From: Prosthecobacter sp.
GTDB lineage: Bacteria; Verrucomicrobiota; Verrucomicrobiia; Verrucomicrobiales; Verrucomicrobiaceae
Length of the DNA stretch: 64,000 nt
Direction: 5' to 3'
Assembly (NCBI RefSeq): GCF_014879935.1
Contig: NZ_JACSRD010000116.1
Span: forward strand, 1 to 64,000
Shown here: positions 17,675 through 26,903 of the stretch, in pieces
Layout: every line of letters begins with the position of its first letter
How positions within the stretch are numbered: position 1 is the first letter of the stretch
Notes under the pieces: generated by a model
What the model saw: the letters and a program-made list of their open reading frames with translations, nothing else
Database searches by the model: none
Told to the model about the DNA's origin: nothing
Program-made: the position numbers and the translations under genes

Positions 17675-17929
17675 TCACTCGGGCGTCTCGCCCTCCTGCT
17701 TCGGCTGCATGTCCGGCAGCGAATCCAGATACAGCGCCTCCACCTTGGCCCGTGCCCACGGCGTGCGGCGCAGAAAGGTCAGGCTGGACTTGATGCTGGG
17801 GTTCCAGTTGAAGCAATTGATCTGGATCATCCGCCCCAGCATCTCCCAGCCGTAGTGCGCCACGAGCTGCGTGACCATCATTTCGAGCGTGATGCCATGA
17901 AGAGGGTTTTTGGGGCCGGCGGCGTGCAT
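17675..17929 (-). CDS. VF530-family DNA-binding protein
   Basis: This 84-aa protein matches the VF530 (DUF2132) family, with the diagnostic [42 protein letters not shown] and EALYL. The family is small, mostly helical and reported to bind DNA; its role is unclear. It is convergent with the ABC ATPase gene (7-bp gap). The start at 17929 gives the family's short N-terminus. Confidence 0.85.
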   Translation of the reverse strand: MHAAGPKNPLHGITLEMMVTQLVAHYGWEMLGRMIQINCFNWNPSIKSSLTFLRRTPWARAKVEALYLDSLPDMQPKQEGETPE

Positions 17930-18097
17930 GAAGAGAGAGTGCCTTCATCCTAACGGCTCCCGCGATGCCGTCCATGGGTTTGGCGTGGAAGGTTTTGATC
18001 CCCTGAACTTCAATCAGGTGGGCAGATTCTTCAGCGACTCACGTGTTGCGGCACGGGCTTTTCCTTCTAGCCTCCGCCCTCCTGATCTCCCGCAGCC

Positions 18098-18973
18098 ATG
18101 AGCTACTACGACGAATTCATCCAATGGATCAACAGCCTCAGTGTCGAGCAAGCGGTCGATTGGCTGAAGCATCTCGAATGGAAACGCGTCGTCCCTGAGC
18201 TCACCGGCAAGTTTCTCGGCTTCCTTCTCGGCTTCTTCGCGAGCTGGCTGCTGCTCTTCCGCCGGCAGCTCAGGGCCCTGGATCGCCTGCGCCGGGGTGA
18301 TTCGGACGACGTGCTGTTTCAGGCCCACTTTCTGGCCAATGTGCCCGGTTCGGACAAGTGCGTGCTCATCTTCCGCAACCTGATGCCCAGCACGACGGTG
18401 AACGACCTCTACGACAACCCCGCCGCCCGGAAAATCGTGCGCGAACTGGCGGATCACACCACGCTGCGCAGCCCGGTCCTGCGCACGGAGGAGCAGCTTG
18501 GCTTTGAGGTGCTCAATGACGCCTTCAACCATATCGCCGGGCACCTCGCCACGACGCCGTTCGCCCGTGAGACGTGGCTCTTCGCGATGACCTGCGAGGA
18601 TCGCCAGGTCGTGCGCCGCAAATGCGTGCGCTGCTTCCTCGTGCGCCCGGCGGAGCTGGAACTCTTCGCCAACTGGCACTGGTGCCGCACCAATGTGCTC
18701 TGCGAGCAGCCCTGGCACTGGTATCGCATCGTCGCCCTGCACCAACTGGCCGTGCAGTGGAAGCAGGAGGAGAAGGACGCGCAGAATCCCGCCGCCGGCA
18801 CCCAGGGCATGCCATTGGTGGACAAGCATGCCACGCATCGCCGCATCCGCCCGCTTTCCGCAGGCATCTTCACGAATGAAAAGCCCGTGGGCGTCCCCGC
18901 CGCCGTGCCATGGGAGGCTCAGGAATGGGAGCTGAAGAAGATGGGCCTCGATCTCAACGAGCCCAAGATCTGA
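18098..18973 (+). CDS. Hypothetical single-pass membrane protein
   Basis: This 291-aa protein is of unknown family. Residues 1-35 are amphipathic helix, one membrane segment follows (about 38-54, KFLGFLLGFFASWLLLF), and a cytoplasmic-type soluble region carries several Cys and Trp residues (for example RRKCVRCFLVRPAELELFANWHWCR). No catalytic motif is recognised. It is convergent with the LprI-like gene 6 bp away. Confidence 0.6.
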   Translation: MSYYDEFIQWINSLSVEQAVDWLKHLEWKRVVPELTGKFLGFLLGFFASWLLLFRRQLRALDRLRRGDSDDVLFQAHFLANVPGSDKCVLIFRNLMPSTTVNDLYDNPAARKIVRELADHTTLRSPVLRTEEQLGFEVLNDAFNHIAGHLATTPFARETWLFAMTCEDRQVVRRKCVRCFLVRPAELELFANWHWCRTNVLCEQPWHWYRIVALHQLAVQWKQEEKDAQNPAAGTQGMPLVDKHATHRRIRPLSAGIFTNEKPVGVPAAVPWEAQEWELKKMGLDLNEPKI

Positions 18974-18979
18974 TTCAGG

Positions 18980-19720
18980 TTACTCCTCGGGCAGGTCGCC
19001 CGTTTTTGCGGCCTGGCTCACCTTGCCCTGCCCCTTCGCACTCAAGGTGCCGGTTTTCACGTATTCACCGCCAAAGTAGGCCCGGACGCCGTGGTAGTAG
19101 CCGGTGTTTGCGCCGACGACTTCCAGTTTCCGGTCACGCAGGACGAAGCAGAGGTTTGTCTCGTCGGCCTTTTCCTTGTCGCGGCCTTTGTCGCTGAACC
19201 AGCCCAGGCCGGCATTCCAGGAAGCGATGCCAGAAAGGCCGCCAACATGGGAGGTGGGGCCGCGCACGCACTGGATCACGAAATGCAGGCGCCCCTCGGT
19301 CTCCACCACCTCAATGAGGCCGCCATAACTGTCCGTCCAGCGGCCCGTGAGCGGCTCATCTGGCTTCGATTCACGGATGAGCCCTTTGAGCCACTCGGTG
19401 CGCATTTCCTCCAGACCCGCCGCCGCATGCAGATACTCCGGTGCGTCCAGCGCCAGTTCGTCGTGCGCCTCCGCACCGGTGTACATCGGCGAACGGGCGA
19501 GATAGTCGCGATACTCCACCCATGCCCGCTGTTCCTCCTTCAGCTGATTGAACTCCGGCTCCGACAGCGCCTTCTTCGCCGCAGCCCAGGCCTCATTCAG
19601 CGCCTTGTCAGCCTTTTCAAATTCCGCCTTTGCCTGCTGGCGAGTGAGTTTCTTCTCCTGGGCCGCGGCAGGCAGGATGGAGACGACCAATGCAACCAGG
19701 ATGAACGTGACGGAGCGCAT
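18980..19720 (-). CDS. Secreted LprI-domain (DUF1311) protein
   Basis: This 246-aa protein has a signal peptide (cleavage after ILPAAAQ, about residue 21) and an LprI/DUF1311-like helical region (about 25-95, LTRQQAKAEFEKADKALNEAW to QRAWVEYRDYLA). That domain occurs in lysozyme inhibitors and other periplasmic proteins. The C-terminal half (about 125-215) is probably a beta-rich domain. A lysozyme-inhibitor role is possible but unproven. The next gene on the strand starts upstream at 20695 with an 18-bp gap, so the two are likely one transcript. Confidence 0.65.
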   Translation of the reverse strand: MRSVTFILVALVVSILPAAAQEKKLTRQQAKAEFEKADKALNEAWAAAKKALSEPEFNQLKEEQRAWVEYRDYLARSPMYTGAEAHDELALDAPEYLHAAAGLEEMRTEWLKGLIRESKPDEPLTGRWTDSYGGLIEVVETEGRLHFVIQCVRGPTSHVGGLSGIASWNAGLGWFSDKGRDKEKADETNLCFVLRDRKLEVVGANTGYYHGVRAYFGGEYVKTGTLSAKGQGKVSQAAKTGDLPEE

Positions 19721-19738
19721 GCGGCCAATGCATAGCCA

Positions 19739-20695
19739 TCACGGACGGCGTGTCCAAAACCGTTTCAGCACGAGCACCAGGCCGACGATGGCGACAATCA
19801 ACGCCACCAGTCGCCAGTCCGACTTCACCGGCGGCTCGGATGTGGAAGGCGGTGCCTCGATCTTGACCGTCTGCGGCAGCAGATCGGCCACCTGGGACAG
19901 TTCCGGCAGCTTCTCACCGGGCAGCGCCTGATCCTTCACCATCTGCTTCCAATCCACCGCCATCACGAGATCCACGCCCGGATTTTGCTCCTTCACCTGG
20001 CAGGAACACGAGCCGATCAGGAACTGCGCGGCGCTGTCCACCGTCTCCACCTTGATGCCCTTGCCCACCAGCGCATACAGGACGCGGCCCTGGCCGAATA
20101 TCGGGAAGACCATCGGCTCCTTGAACTCGCGCAGATCCTCCTCGCTCGCCAGCAGCATCGCCACAAAGGCGTCTTCGGCCGGATCATCGCGTTTCACCCG
20201 CAAGGTGGAGAACGCCACCCGCAATCCGTTGCCAGGCAGCGAGACAAGGCCGTTTTTGATGTCCTGCTCGTCGAGCTTCGGCAGTTCCATCACTCCGGCG
20301 AGGTATCCCAGCCGCTCATCGAGAAACTTGGCCGCTTCGGCATCTTTCACCGCATCACCACTCTCCAGCAGCACCCACACAGCGCTCTCGCCGTTGCTCA
20401 GGCGGTCGGCGATTTCCTTTCTCGCGGGTGAATCAGCGAGCCGCTGCACATTGTCCTCCGAATACTCCGCCGACCAGATGACCGCGTCATTCCGCATCGT
20501 CCGAGGCTGGCGTAATTCAATGCGGTTCTCCTCGTCATGAGTGATCTGGAAGTTTCCAGCCAGCGTCTTCCCATGCGGCAACGTCACCCGATACGCGTCC
20601 GCAGGCCAGTGCTCCAAAGCATAGCGGAAAACCGGCACCGAGCAGGCGATGGCGGAGCTGGTGGCAAGGAGCAGAAAAACGAGAAGTCGGATCAT
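19739..20695 (-). CDS. Secreted protein with C-terminal membrane anchor, PVC-type family of unknown function
   Basis: This 318-aa protein has a signal peptide (MIRLLVFLLLATSSAIA) followed by the motif CSVPVFRYALEHWPADAY, then a long soluble region and a C-terminal transmembrane anchor (about 291-310, LVALIVAIVGLVLVL) ending in basic residues. A CSC pair (GSCSCQVKEQNPG) is present near residue 235. The N-terminal motif recurs in Planctomycetota/Verrucomicrobiota hypotheticals as far as I recall. The start at 20695 is chosen because upstream codons lie in the nested inverted repeat. Confidence 0.65.
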   Translation of the reverse strand: MIRLLVFLLLATSSAIACSVPVFRYALEHWPADAYRVTLPHGKTLAGNFQITHDEENRIELRQPRTMRNDAVIWSAEYSEDNVQRLADSPARKEIADRLSNGESAVWVLLESGDAVKDAEAAKFLDERLGYLAGVMELPKLDEQDIKNGLVSLPGNGLRVAFSTLRVKRDDPAEDAFVAMLLASEEDLREFKEPMVFPIFGQGRVLYALVGKGIKVETVDSAAQFLIGSCSCQVKEQNPGVDLVMAVDWKQMVKDQALPGEKLPELSQVADLLPQTVKIEAPPSTSEPPVKSDWRLVALIVAIVGLVLVLKRFWTRRP

Positions 20696-20749
20696 GCTCC
20701 GATAGATCACGGCCACTGGCCATCTTCTTGCATCTGGAGCATGCGAGAT

Positions 20750-20912
20750 CCCGCGAGAGCGTCGTGGAGTGCGGTGGCAGAGATGCGAGGGCGAAGCCTC
20801 GCATCGGCGACACCGCTTTCGAGCGCCGGAAGAATGCTCTGAGGCCGAAACCGGCATGCGAAAGCGGTGTCGCGCCGAGGCCTGCCACACGCACTCCACG
20901 ACGCTGTCGCGA
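20750..20912. repeat. Nested inverted-repeat element in a divergent intergenic region
   Basis: The outer arms, about 30 bp with small mismatches (20750-20780 against 20882-20912), share AGCGTCGTGGAGTGCG. The inner arms are a perfect 15-bp pair, GCGACACCGCTTTCG at 20807-20821 with its complement at 20859-20873. A third hairpin, GATGCGAGG-GCGAAG-CCTCGCATC, lies at 20782-20805. The whole fills most of the 253-bp gap between two divergent genes. Confidence 0.75.
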
Positions 20913-20948
20913 GAATGATGCATCCCCAGCGTTTTAGCATCATCAACC

Positions 20949-23900
20949 ATGCGCCCGCTCCTTTGCCTCCTCGCTCTCTCCACGGCTGTCTTTGCCGAAT
21001 GGCCGACTTATCTGCACGATGCCTCGCGTGTCGGGGCGACGAACGACAGTCTTCCCGGCACGCTGAAGCCCGCTTGGACCTTCGCGTCACCCACGGCACC
21101 GCAGATGGCCTGGGCGGGCGAGGATGGTCGCGTGATCGAGGGGCATGAGCTCTTCAACCGCATCCGTTTTGACGATGTGTTCCATGTCGCGATCAGTGGC
21201 GGGCGCGTGTTCTTCGGTTCGTCGGTGGATGGGCGGGTGATGTGTCGCGAAGTGGCCACCGGCAAAGAGGTGTGGTCGTTTTTCACGAATGCGCCGGTGC
21301 GGCTCGCGCCGATGATTGCGGATGGGAAGGTGTATGTCGGCTCGGATGATGGCTATGCGTATTGCCTCGATGCGGCGAGCGGCAAGGTGGTGTGGAAGCT
21401 GCGGGCGGGGCCGCATGATGAGCGCATCCTCGCTCGCGGGCGCATGGTGTCGCGCTGGCCGGTGCGGACGGGCATTTTGGTGGATGACGGCGTCGCGTAT
21501 TTCGGCGCGGGCGTGTTTCCGCATGAAAAGGTTTATCTGTATGCCGTCGAGGCGGCGACGGGGAAGGTGATCTGGAAGAATGACGCCATTTCCGAGAAGG
21601 ACGCGGGTCGCAATGACCTCTCGCCGCAGGGTTACTTGCTCGCGACGAAGGACATTCTCTTCGTGCCTTCGGGACGCACGCTGGCAGCGTCGTTTGATCG
21701 CAAAACGGGCGAGTACATCGCGAAACCGGAGCCGGGATGGCGTGGCGATGCGGGCGGGCAGATTGGTGGCACGCAGGCCTTCCTCGCGGATGATCAAATC
21801 TACTCGGTGGGCGAGCATCACATCCTCGCGCTCGACCAGCAGAAGCAAAAAAGCGGCTTCGGATGGTTCGCTGGCACGCAGATGACGCTCGCGGGCGACA
21901 TGGGCTACATGGCGAACGGCAAAACGATCACCGCCGTGGATCGTCTCAAGCATGCGGACGGCACGCGCATCCGTCACGGCCACGAAATGGCCATCGCGAA
22001 GATCAGCGCCGACTTGAAAAAGCATCCGGCACTCGCCGAGGCGAAGAAGTTGCAAGCCGCTGAAGCCGCCGCACGCAAGGCACCGGGCGATCAAGCCTTG
22101 ATCGCCGAGCTGGCCGCCATCGCGGCGAAATACGAGCCGCTGCGTGCCGCCTACAAAGCGAAGCAGGACGAAAGCGCCAAGCACAAGGCCGACCTCGCCA
22201 TCGCAGCCGATGTGGGTGTGAAATGGACGCTCGAATCGCCGCATCAGTCGGCGCTGATCCTCGCGGGCAAGCATTTGATCGCTGGTGGCAAAGACGAAGT
22301 GATCGTGATCGACACCGAAAAAGGTCAAATCACCGCGAAACTGGCTGTGGACGGCGAAGCACGCGGCTTGGCGGTCTCCGATGGTCATCTTGTTGTCAGC
22401 ACGACGAAAGGTCGCGTGCATGTGTTTGGTGAGAAAGAAGGCTCACCGACGCTTGAGGCCTCGAATTTCATTTCGAGCAAGGCTGAAGAAGCAAAAGCCA
22501 TCTTGAAGCAAACCGGCGTCAAAAAAGGTTTCTGCCTCGTTTTGGGCGATGACGGCTCTTTGGCCTATGAATTGGCGAAACAGAGCGAGCTCGTTGTTTT
22601 CGGTGTGAACTCGGATGAGGCCAAAGTAGCCGCTGGAAGGCAAAGTTTGCTCCCAACCGGCCTCTACGGCTCGCGCATCACGCTCGATCATCTCGACCTC
22701 GCGATGATTCCGTATTCGAGCTACTTCGCGAACCTCATCGTCGGTGAACCCGGCGGCGTGCCGAAGGAGGTGGCGAGGCATTTGAAGCCGATCGGCGGCA
22801 AGTTCTGCTTCGCGACGAATGCGAAGAGCGATGCGTGGCTCGCGGAAACGAAGTTGAGCGAAGAAAAGGCCACGATCACGAAAGCGGATGGCTGGACGGT
22901 GCTCACGAGGGCGACTTTGCCGGGTGCGAGCTCGTGGTCGCATCAATACGGCAACGCGGCGAACACTTCGAGCACGAACGACACGCGCATCAAAGGCGGC
23001 ATGAGCGTGCTGTGGTATGGCGATCCCGGTCCAGGGCAGATGGTGAACCGTCACGATGGCGCGGTGGGACCGATCTCGATCAATGGCAGGCTCTTTGTGC
23101 AAGGAAACGAGAGCGTGATGGCCTACGACGCTTACAACGGCCAGTTCCTGTGGGAGACGAAGAACCCCGGCGCGATGCGCACCGGCGTGTACAACGCTCG
23201 CGAGCCGGGGAACATGGTGGCGAGCGATGATTACTTCTTCATGCTGCTCGGTGATGAGTGCCTGCAATACGACGCGGCCACTGGCGAGGTCGTGCGCACA
23301 CTGAAAATCCCCGGCGCAGGCACCAAGAAGGGTCTGGAGTGGGGTTACATCGCCTATGAGGACGGTTTGCTTTATGGGACAGAGACGGAACGCGTCGAGA
23401 AGGCCAGCGAAGTGGCTCGCCGTGGCAAAAGCGCGTCGATTTCGACGGATCGCATCTTTGCGTATGACGTGAAGACCGGTGCGCTGGCTTGGACTTACCA
23501 AGGGAAGCATATCGCGCATCAAACCGTGGCGATTGGCGATGGCAGCGTGTATTTCATCGACGCTTCGCTCACGCCTGAGCAGCGGAATTTGATGCTCAAA
23601 GAGGACAAGAGCGCGCTCGCCAAACTCACCGGCAAGGAGCGCGAACTCGCCGAGGATCGCGTCAAAAACAACGACATGCGCATGGCCGTGGCCGTGGATG
23701 CGAAAACGGGCAAACAACTCTGGGCGAAGCCGGTGGATGTGACGGATTGCAGCGAGATCGGCATCGGCGGCGGTGCTTTGACGCTGATGTATCACAACGG
23801 TCATCTCGTGCTCGGCGGTGCGAACGCGAACGGGCACTACTGGGAGCAGTTTTTGAGCGGTGAATTCAAGCGCCGCCGTCTCGTGGTGCTGAACGCGACG

Positions 23901-24893
23901 AAGGGCGACAAGGTGTGGGCGAAGGACGGCAATTACCGGCATCGCCCGGTCGTGGTGGACGATGAAATCATCGCGGAGCCGTGGAGCTACGATCTCTACA
24001 CCGGGAAGCAGAAGACGCGGCAGCATCCGATCACCGGCGAGGAGACCGCGTGGATGTTTGCGCGGCCCGGGCATCACTGCGGTGCCATTTCGGCCACGCC
24101 GGGCATGATGTTCTTCCGCTCGAAGTTCACCGCCTTTTATGATCGCGACACGGACAGCGGCACGGAGCACTTCGCGGGGCATCGACTCGGCTGCTGGATC
24201 AACACGATCCCCGCCAACGGCCTCGTGATGATCCCGGAGGCCAGCGCCGGCTGCGTGTGCCTTTTCTCCATCGCCAGCACGATCGTCTTCGAGCCGCGTG
24301 AGGACCGCATGAACTGGGGCGTGTACAGCGCCGATGGCGTCACGCTGCCCGTGCAGCACATGGCGCTGAATCTCGGCGCTCCCGGTGATCGACGCGACGC
24401 GCACGGCAAGCTCTGGCTCGGCTATCCGCGCCCCGCGAGCCGCGCCGGCATTGATCTGCCGCTCAACTTCAAGCCGCAGTATCTCAAAGGCGGCGGCGAG
24501 TATGCCTACAACGCCGAGAGCTTCGAAATCACCGGCCACGACACGCCATGGATCTTCGCCAGCGGCCTGCGCGGCCTCACGAAGCTCGAAATCCCTGTTC
24601 AGGCCAAAGGTGCCGCTTCGGCGACTTACACGGTGAAACTCATGTTCGCCGCGCTGGCGGGCGATGTGGCCGGAAAACGCGTCTTCGACGTCAAACTCGG
24701 CGACAAGGTCGTCTTGAAGGCCTTCGACCCCGCGACGCGAAAAGGCGCTGCTGTCGAAGTTTTCGAAAAAGTGCCCGCCAGCGAGCTTTTGACCGTCGAA
24801 CTGATCCCCGTGACCGGGGAACCGATCTTGAACGGCATCGAGATCCTCAAGACGAACGCGAAAGAGATCACGCAGGGCGTGGCGACGCGGTGA
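20949..24893 (+). CDS. Giant secreted PQQ/BamB-type beta-propeller protein with Rossmann-like insert and malectin-like C-terminus
   Basis: This 1314-aa protein has a signal peptide (MRPLLCLLALSTAVFA). The first propeller (about 20-330) contains repeated blades such as GRVFFGSSVDGRVMCREVA and GKVYVGSDDGYAYCLDAASG. A helical Ala/Lys-rich segment (about 330-420) is followed by a Rossmann-like stretch (about 502-600, GFCLVLGDDGSLAYELAKQSELVVFGVN), resembling the SAM-binding half of a methyltransferase. A second propeller (about 660-1150) includes GRLFVQGNESVMAYDAYNGQFLWE. The last 120 residues resemble malectin. Whether PQQ is bound is not visible. It probably works at the cell surface or in the periplasm. 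Confidence 0.85.
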   Translation: MRPLLCLLALSTAVFAEWPTYLHDASRVGATNDSLPGTLKPAWTFASPTAPQMAWAGEDGRVIEGHELFNRIRFDDVFHVAISGGRVFFGSSVDGRVMCREVATGKEVWSFFTNAPVRLAPMIADGKVYVGSDDGYAYCLDAASGKVVWKLRAGPHDERILARGRMVSRWPVRTGILVDDGVAYFGAGVFPHEKVYLYAVEAATGKVIWKNDAISEKDAGRNDLSPQGYLLATKDILFVPSGRTLAASFDRKTGEYIAKPEPGWRGDAGGQIGGTQAFLADDQIYSVGEHHILALDQQKQKSGFGWFAGTQMTLAGDMGYMANGKTITAVDRLKHADGTRIRHGHEMAIAKISADLKKHPALAEAKKLQAAEAAARKAPGDQALIAELAAIAAKYEPLRAAYKAKQDESAKHKADLAIAADVGVKWTLESPHQSALILAGKHLIAGGKDEVIVIDTEKGQITAKLAVDGEARGLAVSDGHLVVSTTKGRVHVFGEKEGSPTLEASNFISSKAEEAKAILKQTGVKKGFCLVLGDDGSLAYELAKQSELVVFGVNSDEAKVAAGRQSLLPTGLYGSRITLDHLDLAMIPYSSYFANLIVGEPGGVPKEVARHLKPIGGKFCFATNAKSDAWLAETKLSEEKATITKADGWTVLTRATLPGASSWSHQYGNAANTSSTNDTRIKGGMSVLWYGDPGPGQMVNRHDGAVGPISINGRLFVQGNESVMAYDAYNGQFLWETKNPGAMRTGVYNAREPGNMVASDDYFFMLLGDECLQYDAATGEVVRTLKIPGAGTKKGLEWGYIAYEDGLLYGTETERVEKASEVARRGKSASISTDRIFAYDVKTGALAWTYQGKHIAHQTVAIGDGSVYFIDASLTPEQRNLMLKEDKSALAKLTGKERELAEDRVKNNDMRMAVAVDAKTGKQLWAKPVDVTDCSEIGIGGGALTLMYHNGHLVLGGANANGHYWEQFLSGEFKRRRLVVLNATKGDKVWAKDGNYRHRPVVVDDEIIAEPWSYDLYTGKQKTRQHPITGEETAWMFARPGHHCGAISATPGMMFFRSKFTAFYDRDTDSGTEHFAGHRLGCWINTIPANGLVMIPEASAGCVCLFSIASTIVFEPREDRMNWGVYSADGVTLPVQHMALNLGAPGDRRDAHGKLWLGYPRPASRAGIDLPLNFKPQYLKGGGEYAYNAESFEITGHDTPWIFASGLRGLTKLEIPVQAKGAASATYTVKLMFAALAGDVAGKRVFDVKLGDKVVLKAFDPATRKGAAVEVFEKVPASELLTVELIPVTGEPILNGIEILKTNAKEITQGVATR

Positions 24894-24923
24894 CTTCATT
24901 GACCCGATTGACGAATTTTTCCC

Positions 24924-26228
24924 ATGCGCTCTCTTCTTCTCCTCCTCGCCGCCGCTGGTGCTCTCGCGGCGGAAAATCGTGATGCGGTGTTTTCGCAAAG
25001 CATCGCGCAGATGTTTCCGAAGCTCGTCGAGATCCGGCGGGACATTCATTCGCATCCGGAGCTGCCGAATGAGGAGGTGCGCACGGCGAAACTCGTCGCG
25101 GATCGTTTGAAGGAGCTCGGATTCACGGACATCCGCACCGGTGTGGCCGGCACGGGCGTGGTGGCGATGCTGAAAGGGGCGCAGGACGGCCCTTGCGTGG
25201 CGGTGCGCGCGGACATGGACGCGCTGCCGATCAAGGAGCTGCGCAGCACGCCCTACCGTTCGAAAAATCCAGGCGTGATGCATGCCTGCGGACATGATGT
25301 GCATGTGACGTGCGCACTCGGCGTGGCCGAGTTGCTGGCGAAGCACAAGGATCACGTGAAAGGCAGCGTGAAATTCATCTTCCAGCCTGCGGAGGAGGCC
25401 ATGCCCGCGACTTTCAAGGGCGACTGGGGCGCAAAGCTGATGGTGGCGCAGGGCGTGCTGGAGGATCCGAGGCCGGCGGCGATTTTTGGCCTGCACACGA
25501 CGGCGAGCGTTCAGCCCGCGAGCACCACGGACGAGGTCACGCAGTATTTGAAGGCCGGACAGATCGGGTACACGGCGGGAGTGGACAATGCGAACAGCGA
25601 CCGCTTTCGCATCGTGATCAAAGGCAGGATGGCACACGGTTCCACCCCGCACAAAGGCGTGGATGCGATCGCCGTGGCGGCGGAGGCGGTGATGGCGCTG
25701 CAGATGATCAAAAGCCGCCAGACCAACACGCGCCAGCCGCTCGTCATCAGCATCGGGCTCATCAAAGGCGGCGACCGGGAGAACATCATCGCGGAGCGCG
25801 TGGAGATGGGCGGCACGGTGCGCACGTTCGACTCGAAATTCCGCGACGGCGTCATCGAGCAAATGCACCGCGTGCTCAAAGGCATCACCGCCGCGCACGG
25901 CGCTGAGTATGAGATGGAGTATCGCAAGACCTATCCACGCATCGAGAATGACCGCGCGCTGGTGGAGGCCACCCTGTCGGCCTTCCGCCGGGTGTGCGGG
26001 GAGAAGAACGTGATCGAGTTCAGCCCCGGCATGGGCGGGGAGGACTTCAGCTACTACGCGCAGGTGGTGCCGGGCTTCTTCTTCCGCCTCGGCGTCGCGA
26101 ATGAGGAGAAGGGCTTCATCCACGGCGGCCACACGCCGATGTATGACTGCGACGAGGAGTCGATCAAAACGGGCGTGGCCGCGATGGCGGCCGCAGTGTG
26201 CGATTTCCTCGATCGCGTGCGCCCGTGA
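24924..26228 (+). CDS. Secreted M20-family amidohydrolase (IAA-amino-acid hydrolase type)
   Basis: This 434-aa metallopeptidase-like enzyme has a signal peptide (MRSLLLLLAAAGALAA). M20D metal-site motifs are visible: DIHSHPEL, RADMDALPIKE, HACGHDVHVT, FQPAEE and IFGLH, with a dimerisation lid (DRFRIVIKGRMAHGSTPHKGVDA) between the catalytic halves. The substrate is probably an N-acyl amino acid or small peptide in the periplasm. It starts 30 bp after the propeller gene and is probably co-transcribed with it. The start is fixed by the signal peptide. Confidence 0.9.
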   Translation: MRSLLLLLAAAGALAAENRDAVFSQSIAQMFPKLVEIRRDIHSHPELPNEEVRTAKLVADRLKELGFTDIRTGVAGTGVVAMLKGAQDGPCVAVRADMDALPIKELRSTPYRSKNPGVMHACGHDVHVTCALGVAELLAKHKDHVKGSVKFIFQPAEEAMPATFKGDWGAKLMVAQGVLEDPRPAAIFGLHTTASVQPASTTDEVTQYLKAGQIGYTAGVDNANSDRFRIVIKGRMAHGSTPHKGVDAIAVAAEAVMALQMIKSRQTNTRQPLVISIGLIKGGDRENIIAERVEMGGTVRTFDSKFRDGVIEQMHRVLKGITAAHGAEYEMEYRKTYPRIENDRALVEATLSAFRRVCGEKNVIEFSPGMGGEDFSYYAQVVPGFFFRLGVANEEKGFIHGGHTPMYDCDEESIKTGVAAMAAAVCDFLDRVRP

Positions 26229-26370
26229 CACGTGAAACGCCTTCTGGCCTCTGGCTGTGGAGGATTCTCCGGGCTGGAGCCCCTGATGTCGAGGGCGTCC
26301 ATCCCCCTGATGCCTGCGACAGAGCCTGAACGGCGACGGTGACCGATGCCTTCATGGGATCTTCATTTCC

Positions 26371-26874
26371 ATGAAAGCCGCTCTCATCCTTGTCACCGCC
26401 GGACTTTGGTCACTGCCGTCATCGGCCGCCGCCGAAACCGTGGAGCTGCCCAAGGCAGACGCCATCGTAACCGCGATGGTGCCTGACTATTGGGACGCCC
26501 GGGACGTCGGCGATGGCATCCAGGCGGTGTCGCCGGGCGGGGTCGGGATGATGTGCTTCCAGATGACCGATGAAAGACGCCCGATGGAATCGATCATCGA
26601 TGCGACCATTCGGAAACTCGCCGACAGCAACGATGTGATCGTGGACACCCTCACCCAGGAGAACAAGAGCCACGAGGAGCTGGGTGGAAAATGGGACGTC
26701 ATCTCCTGGAAGGGCAGCAGCCGCGAATGGGGGGCGACGATGATCGGCCTCATTGTCACCGATGTCGGCTACGGCAAAAGGCTGGTCATCACCTACTGGG
26801 TGTCTAAAAAGGACAGCGAGCGCAGCCTGAAGTCGCTGGGGAAAGTGTTCGCCAGCGTGCGCCCCGTCCGATAA
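26371..26874 (+). CDS. Small secreted protein, function unknown
   Basis: This 167-aa protein has a signal peptide (cleavage near SSAAA-ETV, residue 22) and a compact alpha/beta domain with alternating hydrophobic strands (KRLVITYWVSK). No family is recognised. It is convergent with the XylR-like regulator (29 bp apart). The 140-bp gap before it holds nothing I can identify. Confidence 0.6.
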   Translation: MKAALILVTAGLWSLPSSAAAETVELPKADAIVTAMVPDYWDARDVGDGIQAVSPGGVGMMCFQMTDERRPMESIIDATIRKLADSNDVIVDTLTQENKSHEELGGKWDVISWKGSSREWGATMIGLIVTDVGYGKRLVITYWVSKKDSERSLKSLGKVFASVRPVR

Positions 26875-26903
26875 ACCCTTCCGGCTGTCACACGAGGACA
26901 AAA

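Noticed and set aside
22443-26231. A 1262-codon open frame on the minus strand, opposite the propeller and M20 genes.
   Set aside because: It has no recognisable domain, is rich in Arg and His as expected from the reverse of high-G+C codons, and both plus-strand genes have clear families and signal peptides.
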